From the NCBI GenBank assembly GCA_017887695.1, contig JAGHHM010000098.1, positions 1-43,751 of the forward strand: 43,751 bases of DNA, written 5' to 3'. The translations under genes were made by a program, and so were the position numbers. The notes below the pieces were generated by a model. The model was not told where the DNA came from. It worked only from the letters and a program-made list of their open reading frames with translations, and searched no databases. Positions 30,957-39,624 of this stretch are shown here, piece after piece. Position 1 is the first letter of the stretch; each line of letters begins with the position of its first letter. Source of the stretch: Oscillospiraceae bacterium (GTDB taxonomy: Bacteria > Bacillota > Clostridia > Oscillospirales > Oscillospiraceae).

Positions 30957-31859
30957 ATGACAGAGGACCGCTATAAGGAGGCCTGCGCCCTGCTGCCGGA
31001 GGCATTGCGGAAGGTAGCGCTGGGGGTGGATCCACCTCGGCAGGCCAGGACGGAGGAATTGCGGCTGCGGGTGGGGAGGCCCCTGGCGCTGACGCTGCCG
31101 GAGGGAGAAGTATCTCTGCCGGGACCGGCGGTGGACAGCAGCGATCTTACCCAAGTGCTGGACAAGGCCACCGCCTTTTCCCGCTATGCCGCCGGGGAGA
31201 CCATCAGCCAAGGGTTTGTGACAGCGGAGGGTGGCTTCCGGATTGGCCTGTGCGGAACAGCCATTCCCGAGGGTGGAGAGAACCGGGGACTGCGGGATAT
31301 TACTTCGGCGGCGATCCGGATCCCTCATGCTTGCCCCGGGGTGGCGGAGCCTTTGCTGCCGGAGCTCCTGGAGCGGGGCAGGGTGCGCAGCACCCTGATC
31401 CTTTCCCCACCGGGGGGCGGCAAGACCACACTGCTGCGGGACCTGGTGCGGCTTCTGAGCCAGGGCGGCGCTTTGGCGGGGCCTATGCGGGTGGCGCTGG
31501 TGGACGAGCGGGGGGAGCTGGCGGCGGTGTGCCGGGGTAAGCCGCAGCTGAATGTGGGGCCCTCCACAGATATCCTGGACGGCTGCCCCAAGGCGGCGGC
31601 GGTACCCATGCTGCTGCGGGCCATGAATCCCCAAGTCATTGCCCTGGATGAGATTGCCCTGCCGGCGGATGTGGGGGCGGTGCTGTCGGCGGCAGGGTGC
31701 GGGGCGGCAATCCTGGCCACTGCCCACGGCGCTTCGGTAGCGGAGCTGCGCCGTCGAACGGTGCTGCGGGAGCTTCTGGAGAGCGGGGTATTTCGTCGGG
31801 CGGTGGTCATTGAGGGCCGGGGCGCGGAGCGCTGCTGCCGGGTGGAGGAGCTGCTGTGA
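30957..31859 (+). CDS. spoIIIAA: SpoIIIAA, stage III sporulation ATPase
   Basis: This is a 300-residue cytoplasmic secretion-type ATPase of the mother cell, thought to power the SpoIIIA-SpoIIQ channel to the forespore. Walker A SPPGGGKTTLL (about 150-160), NRGLRDITSAAIRIPHA and LNVGPSTDILDGCPKAAAVPMLLRAMNPQVIALDEI (Walker B) are family signatures. I take ATG 30957, 7 nt behind GGGAGGA; ATG 30951 is too close to it and the longer track start lies upstream of the promoter. Confidence 0.95.
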   Translation: MTEDRYKEACALLPEALRKVALGVDPPRQARTEELRLRVGRPLALTLPEGEVSLPGPAVDSSDLTQVLDKATAFSRYAAGETISQGFVTAEGGFRIGLCGTAIPEGGENRGLRDITSAAIRIPHACPGVAEPLLPELLERGRVRSTLILSPPGGGKTTLLRDLVRLLSQGGALAGPMRVALVDERGELAAVCRGKPQLNVGPSTDILDGCPKAAAVPMLLRAMNPQVIALDEIALPADVGAVLSAAGCGAAILATAHGASVAELRRRTVLRELLESGVFRRAVVIEGRGAERCCRVEELL

Positions 31860-32347
31860 GATGGCTGGGGGCCCTGCTGATGCTGGCCGGGGCCGGCGGC
31901 GGTTATCTGCTGGCCCGGCGGGAAAGTTTGCTGCCGGAACGTCTGGCCCGGGCGCTGCTGGTGGATCTGGGGGTATTGGCAGACGGAGTATGCTGTCTGC
32001 GCCGCCCTCTGCCGGACATTTTGGGAAAGGACCTGGCGGAGGGCCTGGGGGCAGTATGGTTGTGGAGGCCTCTGCTGGAGATGCTGAAGGGAGAGACGGG
32101 GCAGTCCCTGCCCGCCTGCTGGGCGGAGGTTACAGGGCAGCTGCCGGCTCCTATGGATGGGATGCTGGCCTCCCTGGGCCCTTTGCTGCCGGCAGGAGGC
32201 GAGGCCCTGCGCAGGGCCATTGAGGAAACGAGAGAGGAGCTTACCGGATTTTTGCGGGAGGAACGTTCCCGGCAGGCCGTGGAGGCCAGGCTGACTGCGG
32301 CAGTGTGTTTGTCGGGAGCATGCCTTCTGATCCTGGTATTGATGTGA
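31856..32347 (+). CDS. spoIIIAB: SpoIIIAB
   Basis: This 163-residue protein has an N-terminal membrane helix, an LLRRPLPDIL-like GspF-type helical domain and a C-terminal membrane helix (AAVCLSGACLLILVLM). The GTG start overlaps the spoIIIAA stop (GTGA). It is an inner membrane part of the mother-cell channel. Confidence 0.92.
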   Translation: MRWLGALLMLAGAGGGYLLARRESLLPERLARALLVDLGVLADGVCCLRRPLPDILGKDLAEGLGAVWLWRPLLEMLKGETGQSLPACWAEVTGQLPAPMDGMLASLGPLLPAGGEALRRAIEETREELTGFLREERSRQAVEARLTAAVCLSGACLLILVLM

Positions 32348-32349
32348 CA

Positions 32350-32544
32350 ATGGATGTTGATCTGATTTTTAAAATAGCGGCCATCGGTATTGTGGTGGCG
32401 GTGCTCAACCAACTGCTGGTGCGCTCCGGCAGGGAGGAGCAGGCCATGATGACCACGCTGGCGGGGCTGGTGGTGGTGATGATGATGCTGGTGCAGGAGA
32501 TCAGCGACCTCTTCCAGCTCATCAAGGCCCTGTTTGGGTTTTAG
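32350..32544 (+). CDS. spoIIIAC: SpoIIIAC
   Basis: This 64-residue protein has two membrane helices (IFKIAAIGIVVAVLNQLLV and TLAGLVVVMMMLVQEI). The start is at ATG 32350; the track's 15 extra residues lie in spoIIIAB. It is a channel membrane component. Confidence 0.92.
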   Translation: MDVDLIFKIAAIGIVVAVLNQLLVRSGREEQAMMTTLAGLVVVMMMLVQEISDLFQLIKALFGF

Positions 32545-32546
32545 CC

Positions 32547-32933
32547 ATGGAGCTGCTGCGGCTGATGGGGCTGTGTGCCCTGTGCCTCCTGCCGGTAATG
32601 GTTCTGCGGGGCAAGAATCCGGAGCAGGCTTTGCTGCTGGTGCTGGCCATTGCGGCAGTAGTGCTGGGACGGGTGCTGGCGTTGGCGGCCCCTCTGCTGG
32701 AGCGGCTGGACGCCCTGTTCCAGCAGGCAGGGGTAGAGAGCGGCCATGTGGCGATCCTGCTGCGAACAGTGGCAGCGGCCCTGGTAACCCGGCTATGCGG
32801 CGATCTGTGCCGGGACGGAGGCTCCCAGACCCTGGGAACGGTAGTGGAGCTGGCGGGGGCGGCAGCGGCTTTGCTGATCGCTCTGCCGTTGCTGGAGGCA
32901 GTGGCACAGCTGCTGCTGGGATACTTTACATAG
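32547..32933 (+). CDS. spoIIIAD: SpoIIIAD
   Basis: This 128-residue membrane protein with four hydrophobic segments and GHVAILLRTVAAALVTRLCGDLCRDGGSQTLGTVVELAGAAAALLIALPL is typical of SpoIIIAD. It begins 2 bp behind spoIIIAC. Confidence 0.92.
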   Translation: MELLRLMGLCALCLLPVMVLRGKNPEQALLLVLAIAAVVLGRVLALAAPLLERLDALFQQAGVESGHVAILLRTVAAALVTRLCGDLCRDGGSQTLGTVVELAGAAAALLIALPLLEAVAQLLLGYFT

Positions 32934-32943
32934 GAGGAGAACC

Positions 32944-34044
32944 ATGAGGAGACGGTTTGGGCGGGTCCTTCTGGCGGCGGCAGGATGTGTGCTGGCACTG
33001 CTGCTGCTGGGCGGACAGGCCAGGGCGGCGGAGACAACGGAGCAGCTGCCGGAGGAGCTGATCCGGGCGGCGCCGGAGGCGGCGGAGCTTCTGGAGGGCG
33101 GGGAAGATTTCGGCCTGCTGTCCGGGGTATCGGCCCTATGGGAAAAGAGCGTGAGGGAGGTGAAGGACTACCTTCTGGCAGGGGTCAGGAGTGTGGCGGC
33201 GCTGATGTGCGGCGTGGTGGTGCTGGGGGCGGCGGAAGGGCTGGTGCCGGATAAAAGTGGCGCGGTAGGCCGCTGCATTACCGTCAGCGGCGCCCTGTGG
33301 ATCACGGCGGTAGCTGCCGGGGATCTGGATTCCCTCATGGGGCTGGGCCGGGAGACGATTACAGAGATCTCTCAGTTCAGCAAACTTCTGATGCCGGTGC
33401 TGGCGGCAGCCACCGCTGCCTCCGGAGGGGTAACATCCGCCTCGGTGCGGCAGGTGGGAACGGTGTTTTTTTCCGATGTGCTGCTGACTGTGATTGAAAG
33501 ACTGCTGCTGCCGGCGGTATATCTCTATGTGGGGCTGGCGGCGGCGGGAACTGTGCTGGAGGGCGACGCGCTGGAGAGTATCAGCCGCCTGCTGAAAAAG
33601 GCCATCGGTTGGATTCTGGGCGGCCTTTTGTTTCTGTTCACCACCTATCTTACGGTATCCGGCGCGGTGGCGGGAGCCACTGACGCCAGGGCGGTAAAGC
33701 TGGCCAAGACCGCCATTTCCGGCGCGGTGCCGGTGGTAGGCGGGATTTTGTCGGAGGCGGCGGAGAGCGTACTGGCAGGCGCCGGCGTCCTGCGGGCTAT
33801 GGCGGGTGTGTTTGGTATGCTGGCGGTGCTGGCCTGCTGCCTGACGCCCTTTCTGCGGCTGGGAGCTCAGTACCTGCTGTATCAGGGCGCCTCGGTGGTG
33901 GCGGCCACAGTGGGGCAAAAACGGCTGGTAAGGCTCATCGCCATGCTGGGGGACGCTTTTGGACTGGTACTGGCCATGACCGGGGCGTCGGCCCTGCTGC
34001 TGCTGGTATCCGTGGTGTCATCGCTGACGGTGGTGACGGCATGA
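32944..34044 (+). CDS. spoIIIAE: SpoIIIAE
   Basis: This 366-residue polytopic membrane protein has an N-terminal signal peptide (VLLAAAGCVLALLLLGGQARAAE), then several membrane helices (ALMCGVVVLGAAEGL; LLFLFTTYLTVSGAVAGATDARAVKLAKTAISGAVPVVGGILSEAAESVLAGAGVL). The last motif is a SpoIIIAE hallmark. The ribosome binding site is TAGGAGGAGAACC. Confidence 0.94.
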   Translation: MRRRFGRVLLAAAGCVLALLLLGGQARAAETTEQLPEELIRAAPEAAELLEGGEDFGLLSGVSALWEKSVREVKDYLLAGVRSVAALMCGVVVLGAAEGLVPDKSGAVGRCITVSGALWITAVAAGDLDSLMGLGRETITEISQFSKLLMPVLAAATAASGGVTSASVRQVGTVFFSDVLLTVIERLLLPAVYLYVGLAAAGTVLEGDALESISRLLKKAIGWILGGLLFLFTTYLTVSGAVAGATDARAVKLAKTAISGAVPVVGGILSEAAESVLAGAGVLRAMAGVFGMLAVLACCLTPFLRLGAQYLLYQGASVVAATVGQKRLVRLIAMLGDAFGLVLAMTGASALLLLVSVVSSLTVVTA

Positions 34045-34529
34045 TGGAGGGGCTGCGGCAGTGGCTGCTGGGAATTACCCTTACCGCCTTTGCCGCGGGT
34101 CTGGCCCGGCAGCTGGCACCGGCAGGCCGGGAGCAGGGGGCCGTGCGGCTGGTAGGAGGATTACTGGTGGTGCTGGCTATTCTGCGGCCCTTGGGCAGCT
34201 GGCAGTGGGAGGGCCTGACACTGCCAACCTTTCAGGAAACGGAGGAGATGACGCAGCAATACCGTGAGGAGCAGACGGCGGCCCTTTCCGCAATCATAGC
34301 GGAGAAAACCGCCGCATATATATGGGACAAAGCGGAAGAGCTGGGCCTGTCATGTACGGTAGAGGTGACGGTGGCGGCAGGGGAGAACGGCATCCCTCTG
34401 CCGGACACGGTGATCATTACCGGCCCGTATGACCCGGGCCTGTCGGCGCTGATCGAAAAGGAGGTGGGCATCCCCGCCGGGAAGCAGATATGGGAGAACA
34501 TAGGGAGCGGGAAAAACGAAAGTGGCTGA
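34041..34529 (+). CDS. spoIIIAF: SpoIIIAF
   Basis: This 162-residue protein has two membrane helices at the N-terminus (WLLGITLTAFAAGLARQLAP; LVGGLLVVLAILRPLG) and a C-terminal ring-building-type domain facing the intermembrane space. It overlaps spoIIIAE by 4 bp and spoIIIAG by 40 bp. Confidence 0.9.
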   Translation: MMEGLRQWLLGITLTAFAAGLARQLAPAGREQGAVRLVGGLLVVLAILRPLGSWQWEGLTLPTFQETEEMTQQYREEQTAALSAIIAEKTAAYIWDKAEELGLSCTVEVTVAAGENGIPLPDTVIITGPYDPGLSALIEKEVGIPAGKQIWENIGSGKNESG

Positions 34530-35047
34530 AGCCCTTGGAAATTCTGGGCCGCTATAAATATGTGCTGGTAGTAGTGGCTCTGGGAGCGCTGCTGCTGGCC
34601 TGGCCCCAGGGAACGGACAAGGAAAACAACAGCGCTGTTTCAGAAGAAACGGCGGACGCCGTCGGCGAGCTGGCGGAGCTGGAGACGGCTATGGAGGAAA
34701 TCCTGGGCAAGATCAGCGGCGTGGGGAAGGTGGATGTGATGCTGACGCTGCAAAGCGGTTCGGAAAAGGTGCTGGCCGCGGACACGTCCCTTCAGTACAG
34801 CGGAAGCGTCCAGGCCCCTGATGACTATTCGCGCACGTCGGAGACGGTGGTAGTGTCCGGCGGCGGGGAAGGGGGCGTGGTGGTCACCCAGGAGCGGTAT
34901 CCTCAGTACCGGGGGGCCCTGGTGGTATGCGAGGGCGGCGGCAGCGATAGCGTGCGTCTTCAGGTGACGGAGGCGGTGGCGGCCCTGACGGGCCTTGGGA
35001 CAGATCGGATCGCCGTGGTGCGCTGGCATAGCGGCGAAGCGAATTAA
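34490..35047 (+). CDS. spoIIIAG: SpoIIIAG
   Basis: This 185-residue protein has one membrane helix (YVLVVVALGALLLAWPQG) and a periplasm-like domain with LGKISGVGKVDVMLTLQSGSEKVLAAD and GVVVTQERYPQYRGALVVCEGG...VTEAVAALTGLGTDRIAVV, the RBM domain that forms a large ring in the SpoIIIA-Q channel. Confidence 0.93.
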   Translation: MGEHREREKRKWLKPLEILGRYKYVLVVVALGALLLAWPQGTDKENNSAVSEETADAVGELAELETAMEEILGKISGVGKVDVMLTLQSGSEKVLAADTSLQYSGSVQAPDDYSRTSETVVVSGGGEGGVVVTQERYPQYRGALVVCEGGGSDSVRLQVTEAVAALTGLGTDRIAVVRWHSGEAN

Positions 35048-35080
35048 GAAAGGATCAAGGATATGGGAGGAAAACGTGAG

Positions 35081-35662
35081 ATGAGAAGGCAATGGAAACG
35101 GAATGCGGTGGTAGCCACAGTGCTGCTGTTTGTCTGCGCGGCGGTTTACCTCAACTGGCGCTATGCCGGGGAAGCGGCGGTAGACCAGGCGGCGGAGGTT
35201 TCGGCTCAGCAGCAGGAACAAAACGGTGACAGCACCAAGGTGCTGGGGGACGCGGCCTTGGTGGATGGCCAGGTGGTTTCCGGCCAGGAAGAGGACGCGA
35301 CTGCCGTCAGCAATTATTTTGATACGGCCCGTCTCAGCCGCCAGCAGTCCCGGGACAATGCCCTGAGCCTGCTGCGTGAGGCGGCGGAGCAGGAGGGCGC
35401 GGAGCAGGCTGCTGTGGACGAGGCCAACCAGACCATCCAGACCCTGGCGGGGTACAGTGTTCTGGAGAACCAGATTGAGAACCTGGTGATAGCCAAGGGC
35501 TATGCCGACTGCGTGGCTTTCATGGGGGAGAACGGCATCAGCGTGGTGGTTTCAGCGGCGGAGGATGGCCTCCAGACAGAGGATGTGGCCAAGATCACCG
35601 ACATTGTTCTCAGCGAGACAGAGTATACCGCCGATCAGATCAAGATCATGGAGGCCAATTGA
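35081..35662 (+). CDS. spoIIIAH: SpoIIIAH
   Basis: This 193-residue protein begins MRRQWKRNAVVATVLLFVCAAVYLNWRYA; ATG 35081 has GGAGG 10 nt upstream, although ATG 35063 (six codons longer) is also possible. One membrane helix is followed by a coiled linker and the ring domain (DNALSLLREAAEQEG...ENLVIAKGYADCVAFMGENGISVVVSA..LQTEDVAKITDIVLSETEYTADQIKIME). It pairs with forespore SpoIIQ across the septum. A terminator follows. Confidence 0.94.
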   Translation: MRRQWKRNAVVATVLLFVCAAVYLNWRYAGEAAVDQAAEVSAQQQEQNGDSTKVLGDAALVDGQVVSGQEEDATAVSNYFDTARLSRQQSRDNALSLLREAAEQEGAEQAAVDEANQTIQTLAGYSVLENQIENLVIAKGYADCVAFMGENGISVVVSAAEDGLQTEDVAKITDIVLSETEYTADQIKIMEAN

Positions 35663-35674
35663 CAGAGACATACA

Positions 35675-35717
35675 TCCCGGCGCCGGAGGAGCAATTCTTC
35701 CGGCGCCGGGACTTTTT
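35675..35717 (+). terminator. terminator of the spoIIIA operon
   Basis: A 13-bp perfect stem (TCCCGGCGCCGGA and complement), extended by two further pairs, is followed by cTTTTT. Confidence 0.92.
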
Positions 35718-35761
35718 GCTGGGGGAAAGGATAGGAAATGAGCCTGCGGCAAAATTTCAGG

Positions 35762-35790
35762 TTGTATTTTATGGAATAAGGTGGTACAAT
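35762..35790 (+). promoter_or_regulatory. sigmaA promoter of the asp23-nusB unit
   Basis: TTGTAT, 17 nt and TACAAT lie 45 bp before the asp23-like gene. Confidence 0.75.
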
Positions 35791-35835
35791 AGATGAGCCA
35801 ATTTGCTTACCTACTTTTGCAAGGAGTGTTAGAAT

Positions 35836-36177
35836 ATGGGCGAAAACAAAGATTATATGACGCATCCGGAGGAACTGGGCTGCATCCATATCTCCGAGGA
35901 TGTGCTGGCCACCATCGCCGGCGGCGCCGCCAGCGAAGTGGAGGGCATCGGCGGCATGATGAGCCTTGCCACCAAGAAGTCCAGCGCCCGGGGCGTTCGC
36001 GTTGCTGTGGATGAGGACGGGGCTGTCATCGACCTCTATGTGATGATTCGCTACGGCTATCCCATTCCCGAGGTAGCGGAGAAGATTCAGAATGCTGTGT
36101 CCACCGCGGTGGAATCCATGACCGGTTTTGCGGCCAAGGCGGTAAACGTCCACGTGGGCGGCGTCAGCTTCCAGTAA
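35836..36177 (+). CDS. Asp23/Gls24 family protein (YqhY-like)
   Basis: This 113-residue protein has the Asp23 fold pattern (GCIHISEDVLATIAGGAASEVEGIGGMMS...GVRVAVDEDGAVIDLYVMIRYGYPIPEVAEKIQNAVSTAVESMTGFAAKAVNVHVGGVSF). The position ahead of nusB matches yqhY of Bacillus, an envelope/fatty-acid-linked protein whose exact role is not settled. Ribosome binding site AAGGAG. Confidence 0.92.
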   Translation: MGENKDYMTHPEELGCIHISEDVLATIAGGAASEVEGIGGMMSLATKKSSARGVRVAVDEDGAVIDLYVMIRYGYPIPEVAEKIQNAVSTAVESMTGFAAKAVNVHVGGVSFQ

Positions 36178-36230
36178 GGGAGCCCCGCCGGCGCTTCCCA
36201 TGCCGGCAGAGAGAGAAAGGAAGCTGTACC

Positions 36231-36743
36231 ATGATTAGAAATGTTGCGCGGGAGATCGCTATGCATCTCTCCTATGAGCTGAGCTTTACGGATCTGAGTG
36301 CCGATGAGCTGCTCAACCAACGGCTCAATCCTGACCGTTTTGACCAGCTGGCCCCGGAGTATGAGGTTTACGGCAAGCTGCCCGGCCCCAGCCAGCAGGC
36401 CTATATCCGTCGTGTGGTCAAGGGCATTGCCGAGCACGGCTATGAGCTGGATCAATATATTGAAAAGTATGCCGTGGGCTGGAAGTTTGAGCGGATCCCT
36501 CTGGTGGCGTCGGCCATTATGCGCCTTGCCATGTATGAGATCCTCTACATGCCGGAGATCCCCAACGGCGCCGCCATCAACGAGGCGGTGGAGATCGCCA
36601 AAAAGTACGAAAGCAGCGACGTGGTTCGCTTTATCAACGGTATCCTGGGCTCTTTCGTGCGCAAAGAGGCGGGGGATGTGCCGGCTGTCCAGCCGGAGAC
36701 GGCCCCGGTTGACGAGTCCCAGGACGACGAGGCCGGTCAGTGA
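36231..36743 (+). CDS. nusB: transcription antitermination factor NusB
   Basis: This 170-residue all-helical protein forms the rRNA antitermination complex with NusE and boxA RNA. The C-terminal signature (WKFERIPLVASAIMRLAMYEILYMPEIPNGAAINEAVEIAKKYESSDVVRFINGILGSFVRK) is clear. The N-terminus is variable, and the last 25 residues form an acidic tail. Confidence 0.93.
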   Translation: MIRNVAREIAMHLSYELSFTDLSADELLNQRLNPDRFDQLAPEYEVYGKLPGPSQQAYIRRVVKGIAEHGYELDQYIEKYAVGWKFERIPLVASAIMRLAMYEILYMPEIPNGAAINEAVEIAKKYESSDVVRFINGILGSFVRKEAGDVPAVQPETAPVDESQDDEAGQ

Positions 36744-36755
36744 CCATAGCATCTG

Positions 36756-36790
36756 AGAGCGCACAGTTTTGTGCGCTCTTTTCTTTTTGT
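36756..36790 (+). terminator. terminator between nusB and xseA
   Basis: The stem AGAGCGCACA / TGTGCGCTCT with a 4-nt loop is followed by TTTTCTTTTT. It is close to xseA, so read-through or an upstream weak promoter must serve the downstream genes. Confidence 0.88.
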
Positions 36791-36806
36791 GCCGGGAGGT
36801 GATGGT

Positions 36807-38048
36807 TTGGAGCGGCATATTTTCACAGTGTCCGAGGTCAATGAGCTCATCAAAGCCATTCTGGATAACGAACCTTTGCTGGGGGACGTATGTATCCGGG
36901 GTGAGCTCTCCAATTATAAAATGTACCCTTCCGGGCATCATTACTTTACCCTCAAGGATGAGCAGAGTGCCATCCGCTGCGTCATGTTCCGGGGTCAGGC
37001 GTCCCGCCTGCGGTTCCGGCCGGAAAACGGAATGAAGGCCCTGGCCCTGGGCCGGGTGACGGTGTTCCCCCGGGATGGGGCCTACCAGCTCTACTGCAAC
37101 GAGCTGACCCCTGACGGCGTGGGGGATCTCCATGTGGCTTTTGAGCAGCTCAAGGAGAAGCTCTGGAAAGAGGGACTCTTTGATGAGAGCCATAAGAAGC
37201 CCCTGCCCCCCTATCCCCGGGCCATTGCGGTGATCACCTCCTCTGCCGGGGCGGCGGTCCACGACATGATCCGTATTCTTCGGCGGCGGTATCCTCTGGC
37301 GGCGGTAAAGCTCCTGCCCGTCCGGGTCCAGGGGGCAGAGGCGCCGGCGGAGATCGTGGGGGCCATCCGCTACGCCAATCGCTACCAGGTGGCGGATCTG
37401 ATCATTACCGGCCGGGGCGGCGGCTCCATCGAGGACCTCTGGGCCTTCAATGATGAGCGGGTAGCCAGGGCTATCTATGAATCCCAGCTGCCGGTAATTT
37501 CAGCCGTGGGCCACGAGCCGGATGTGACCATCGCCGACTTTGTGGCAGACGTCCGGGCAGCCACCCCTTCCCATGCGGCGGAGATAGCCGTGCCGGACCA
37601 GGGGGAGCTGCGGGAAAAGCTGCAAAGCGCCGGACTCCACATGACCCGCGCCCAGGCCAAACGGTTGGAGCTGCTGCGACGGCGGCTGGAAGCATTGGCA
37701 TCCAAGCGGGTGCTGACAGACCCCATGGCCGTCATTCAGGACAAGCGGATGCTCCTGGCTCACCTTCAGAAGAATTTGGGCTATGCCGCCTCTGCCCGGC
37801 TCACCGGGCCCCGGCAGCGGCTGGGGGCCCTGGCGGCGTCGCTGGACGCCATGAGTCCCCTGAAGGTTTTGGGGAGAGGCTTTGCCATGGCCACAGACAA
37901 CCGAGGACAGATTCTGCGGCGGGCTGGAGAAGCAGCGCCGGGCGACGGGATCAGAGTGACCCTGGCGGAGGGAAGCTTGGACTGCCGGGTAGAGAATGTA
38001 CACACGGAGGAGGATTCTCATGAGCGCGAAGAAGGAAAAGAGCTTTGA
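36807..38048 (+). CDS. xseA: exodeoxyribonuclease VII large subunit
   Basis: This 413-residue nuclease subunit degrades single-stranded DNA. I choose TTG 36807 (MERHIFTVSEVNELIKAIL), 6 nt behind GGGAGGT; the track start lies in the terminator. The N-terminal OB fold (VCIRGELSNYKMYPSGHHYFTLKDEQSAIRCVMF) and catalytic region (AVITSSAGAAVHDMIRILRRRYP...ITGRGGGSIEDLWAFNDERVARAI...SAVGHEPDVTIADFVADVRAATPSHAAE) are textbook. Confidence 0.95.
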   Translation: MERHIFTVSEVNELIKAILDNEPLLGDVCIRGELSNYKMYPSGHHYFTLKDEQSAIRCVMFRGQASRLRFRPENGMKALALGRVTVFPRDGAYQLYCNELTPDGVGDLHVAFEQLKEKLWKEGLFDESHKKPLPPYPRAIAVITSSAGAAVHDMIRILRRRYPLAAVKLLPVRVQGAEAPAEIVGAIRYANRYQVADLIITGRGGGSIEDLWAFNDERVARAIYESQLPVISAVGHEPDVTIADFVADVRAATPSHAAEIAVPDQGELREKLQSAGLHMTRAQAKRLELLRRRLEALASKRVLTDPMAVIQDKRMLLAHLQKNLGYAASARLTGPRQRLGALAASLDAMSPLKVLGRGFAMATDNRGQILRRAGEAAPGDGIRVTLAEGSLDCRVENVHTEEDSHEREEGKEL

Positions 38049-38256
38049 GGAGAACATTACCCGTCTGGAGGAGATCGTCTCTCTCCTGGAGCGGGGGGAC
38101 GCTCAGCTGAAAGATTCCCTGGCCCTTTTTGAGGAGGGGACAGGGCTGGTAAAGCTCTGCACCGCCATGCTGGACAACGCGGAGCAGAAAGTGGTGAAGC
38201 TCCAGAAGGGGAGCGATGGGGCGCCTGCAGAGCTGCCCTTTGCGGTGGAGGAGTGA
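38020..38256 (+). CDS. xseB: exodeoxyribonuclease VII small subunit
   Basis: This 78-residue protein (MSAKKEKSFEENITRLEEIVSLLERGDAQLKDSLALFEEGTGLVKLC) is typical XseB. ATG 38020 has GGAGG upstream and overlaps xseA by 29 bp, which suggests coupling and fixed stoichiometry. Confidence 0.95.
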   Translation: MSAKKEKSFEENITRLEEIVSLLERGDAQLKDSLALFEEGTGLVKLCTAMLDNAEQKVVKLQKGSDGAPAELPFAVEE

Positions 38257-38262
38257 TTAGAT

Positions 38263-39135
38263 ATGTGCGCATTTCAGCTGCGATATGATACCTACCGTGC
38301 GGCGGTAGAGGAATACCTGGGAGGTTTGTTCCCTGGGGACAAGCCCTATGGCCGACTCCAGGAGGCCATGCGATACAGCCTCATGGCCGGAGGTAAGCGG
38401 GTGCGGCCGGTAATGGCCCTGGCTTTCTGCGACCTGATGGGTGGGGAGTGGCGGCGGGCCATTCCCTTTGGCTGCGCTTTGGAGCTGGTCCATACCTATT
38501 CCCTGATCCACGATGATCTGCCCTGTATGGATGACGACGACCTCCGCCGGGGCAAGCCCACCTGCCACAAGGTTTACGGTGAGGCTATGGCGGTGTTGGC
38601 AGGAGACGCTCTCCAGGCGGAGGCGTTCCGTCTGATTGCTTCGGCCCCCGGCGTTACCGACCGGCAGCGGGCAGAGGCGGCGCTGGTGCTGTCCCGGGCC
38701 TGCGGGGCGGATGGTATGGTGGCGGGCCAGACCCTGGATATGCTGGGCCTGGGCCGTAACCGCGGAGAGCTGGAGCTGCTTCATAGCCTTAAAACCGGAG
38801 CTATGATCCAGGGGGCGGCGGAGCTGGGCTGCGTAGCGGCCGGAGCGGACAGCCGCCAGCGGGAACGGGCGGCGGAGTATGCCCGGCATATTGGCCTTGC
38901 CTTCCAGGTCCGGGACGACATCCTGGATGTCATTGCCGACCAGAAGGTGCTGGGCAAGACGGTTGGCTCCGATCAAAGAGACGGTAAGACCACCTTCGTG
39001 GATCTCCTGGGCCTGGAGGACTGCGAAGCTTTGGTGGCCCAGGAGACAGCCAAGGCCAAGGCTGCCATTTCGGATCTGCCGGGCTGCGAATTTCTGCTGA
39101 ATCTGGCGGAGCGGCTGGCGGACAGGGGGAACTGA
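38263..39135 (+). CDS. ispA: polyprenyl (farnesyl/geranylgeranyl) diphosphate synthase
   Basis: This 290-residue isoprenoid chain-elongating enzyme has the first aspartate motif in DDLPCMDDDDLRRG (about 84-97) and the second in QVRDDILDV (about 216-223), both Mg-diphosphate binding; GGKRVRPVMAL binds IPP. The gene lies behind xseB as in many Firmicutes. Product chain length (C15 or C20) cannot be fixed; C15 is most usual here. Confidence 0.93.
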   Translation: MCAFQLRYDTYRAAVEEYLGGLFPGDKPYGRLQEAMRYSLMAGGKRVRPVMALAFCDLMGGEWRRAIPFGCALELVHTYSLIHDDLPCMDDDDLRRGKPTCHKVYGEAMAVLAGDALQAEAFRLIASAPGVTDRQRAEAALVLSRACGADGMVAGQTLDMLGLGRNRGELELLHSLKTGAMIQGAAELGCVAAGADSRQRERAAEYARHIGLAFQVRDDILDVIADQKVLGKTVGSDQRDGKTTFVDLLGLEDCEALVAQETAKAKAAISDLPGCEFLLNLAERLADRGN

Positions 39136-39581
39136 TGATGGTGCGTTTCGGCATGCTGACAGGCAACGTCATTATTGACTGTGCCCTGCTGGCCTGGTTT
39201 TTGGCTCAGCTGATCAAAGTGATCCTGGAACTGGTGCTGCTGCGGCGGTTTGATGTGAAGCGGTTTGTATCCAGCGGGGGTATGCCCAGCAGTCACTCGG
39301 CCCTGGTGGTGGCTGCCGCCACCGCTATTGGCCGGCTTTACGGCTTTGACGGTCCGGCTTTTGCCCTGGCGGCGGTGCTGTCTGCTGTGGTGATGTACGA
39401 TGCCTGCAACGTCCGCCGCAGCGCCGGGGATACAGCCCGCCTGGTCAATCAGCTGCTGGAGCATGTGGAAAAGCTGACAGCGGAGGACTTTGCCGACGAT
39501 CTGAAGATCATCATGGGCCATACGCCCCTCCAGGTGGCGGCAGGGGCTCTGCTGGGGCTGGGAATCGGTTTGCTGGCTTGA
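39135..39581 (+). CDS. divergent PAP2 family protein (DUF212)
   Basis: This 148-residue membrane protein of the acid phosphatase/haloperoxidase-related DUF212 family (YuiD-like) has the family motif FVSSGGMPSSHSALVVAAATAIG and VMYDACNVRRSAGDTARLVNQL plus DLKIIMGHTPLQVAAGALLGLGIG. The substrate may be a lipid diphosphate, fitting its neighbour, but is unproven. ATG overlaps the ispA stop. Confidence 0.92.
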   Translation: MMVRFGMLTGNVIIDCALLAWFLAQLIKVILELVLLRRFDVKRFVSSGGMPSSHSALVVAAATAIGRLYGFDGPAFALAAVLSAVVMYDACNVRRSAGDTARLVNQLLEHVEKLTAEDFADDLKIIMGHTPLQVAAGALLGLGIGLLA

Positions 39582-39590
39582 TTTCCGGCC

Positions 39591-39619
39591 TTGACAAACG
39601 GTTCCCCGACGGATATACT
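39591..39619 (+). promoter_or_regulatory. strong sigmaA promoter of the T-box operon
   Basis: Consensus TTGACA, a 17-nt spacer and TATACT lie just upstream of the T-box leader. Confidence 0.9.
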
Positions 39620-39624
39620 AAACT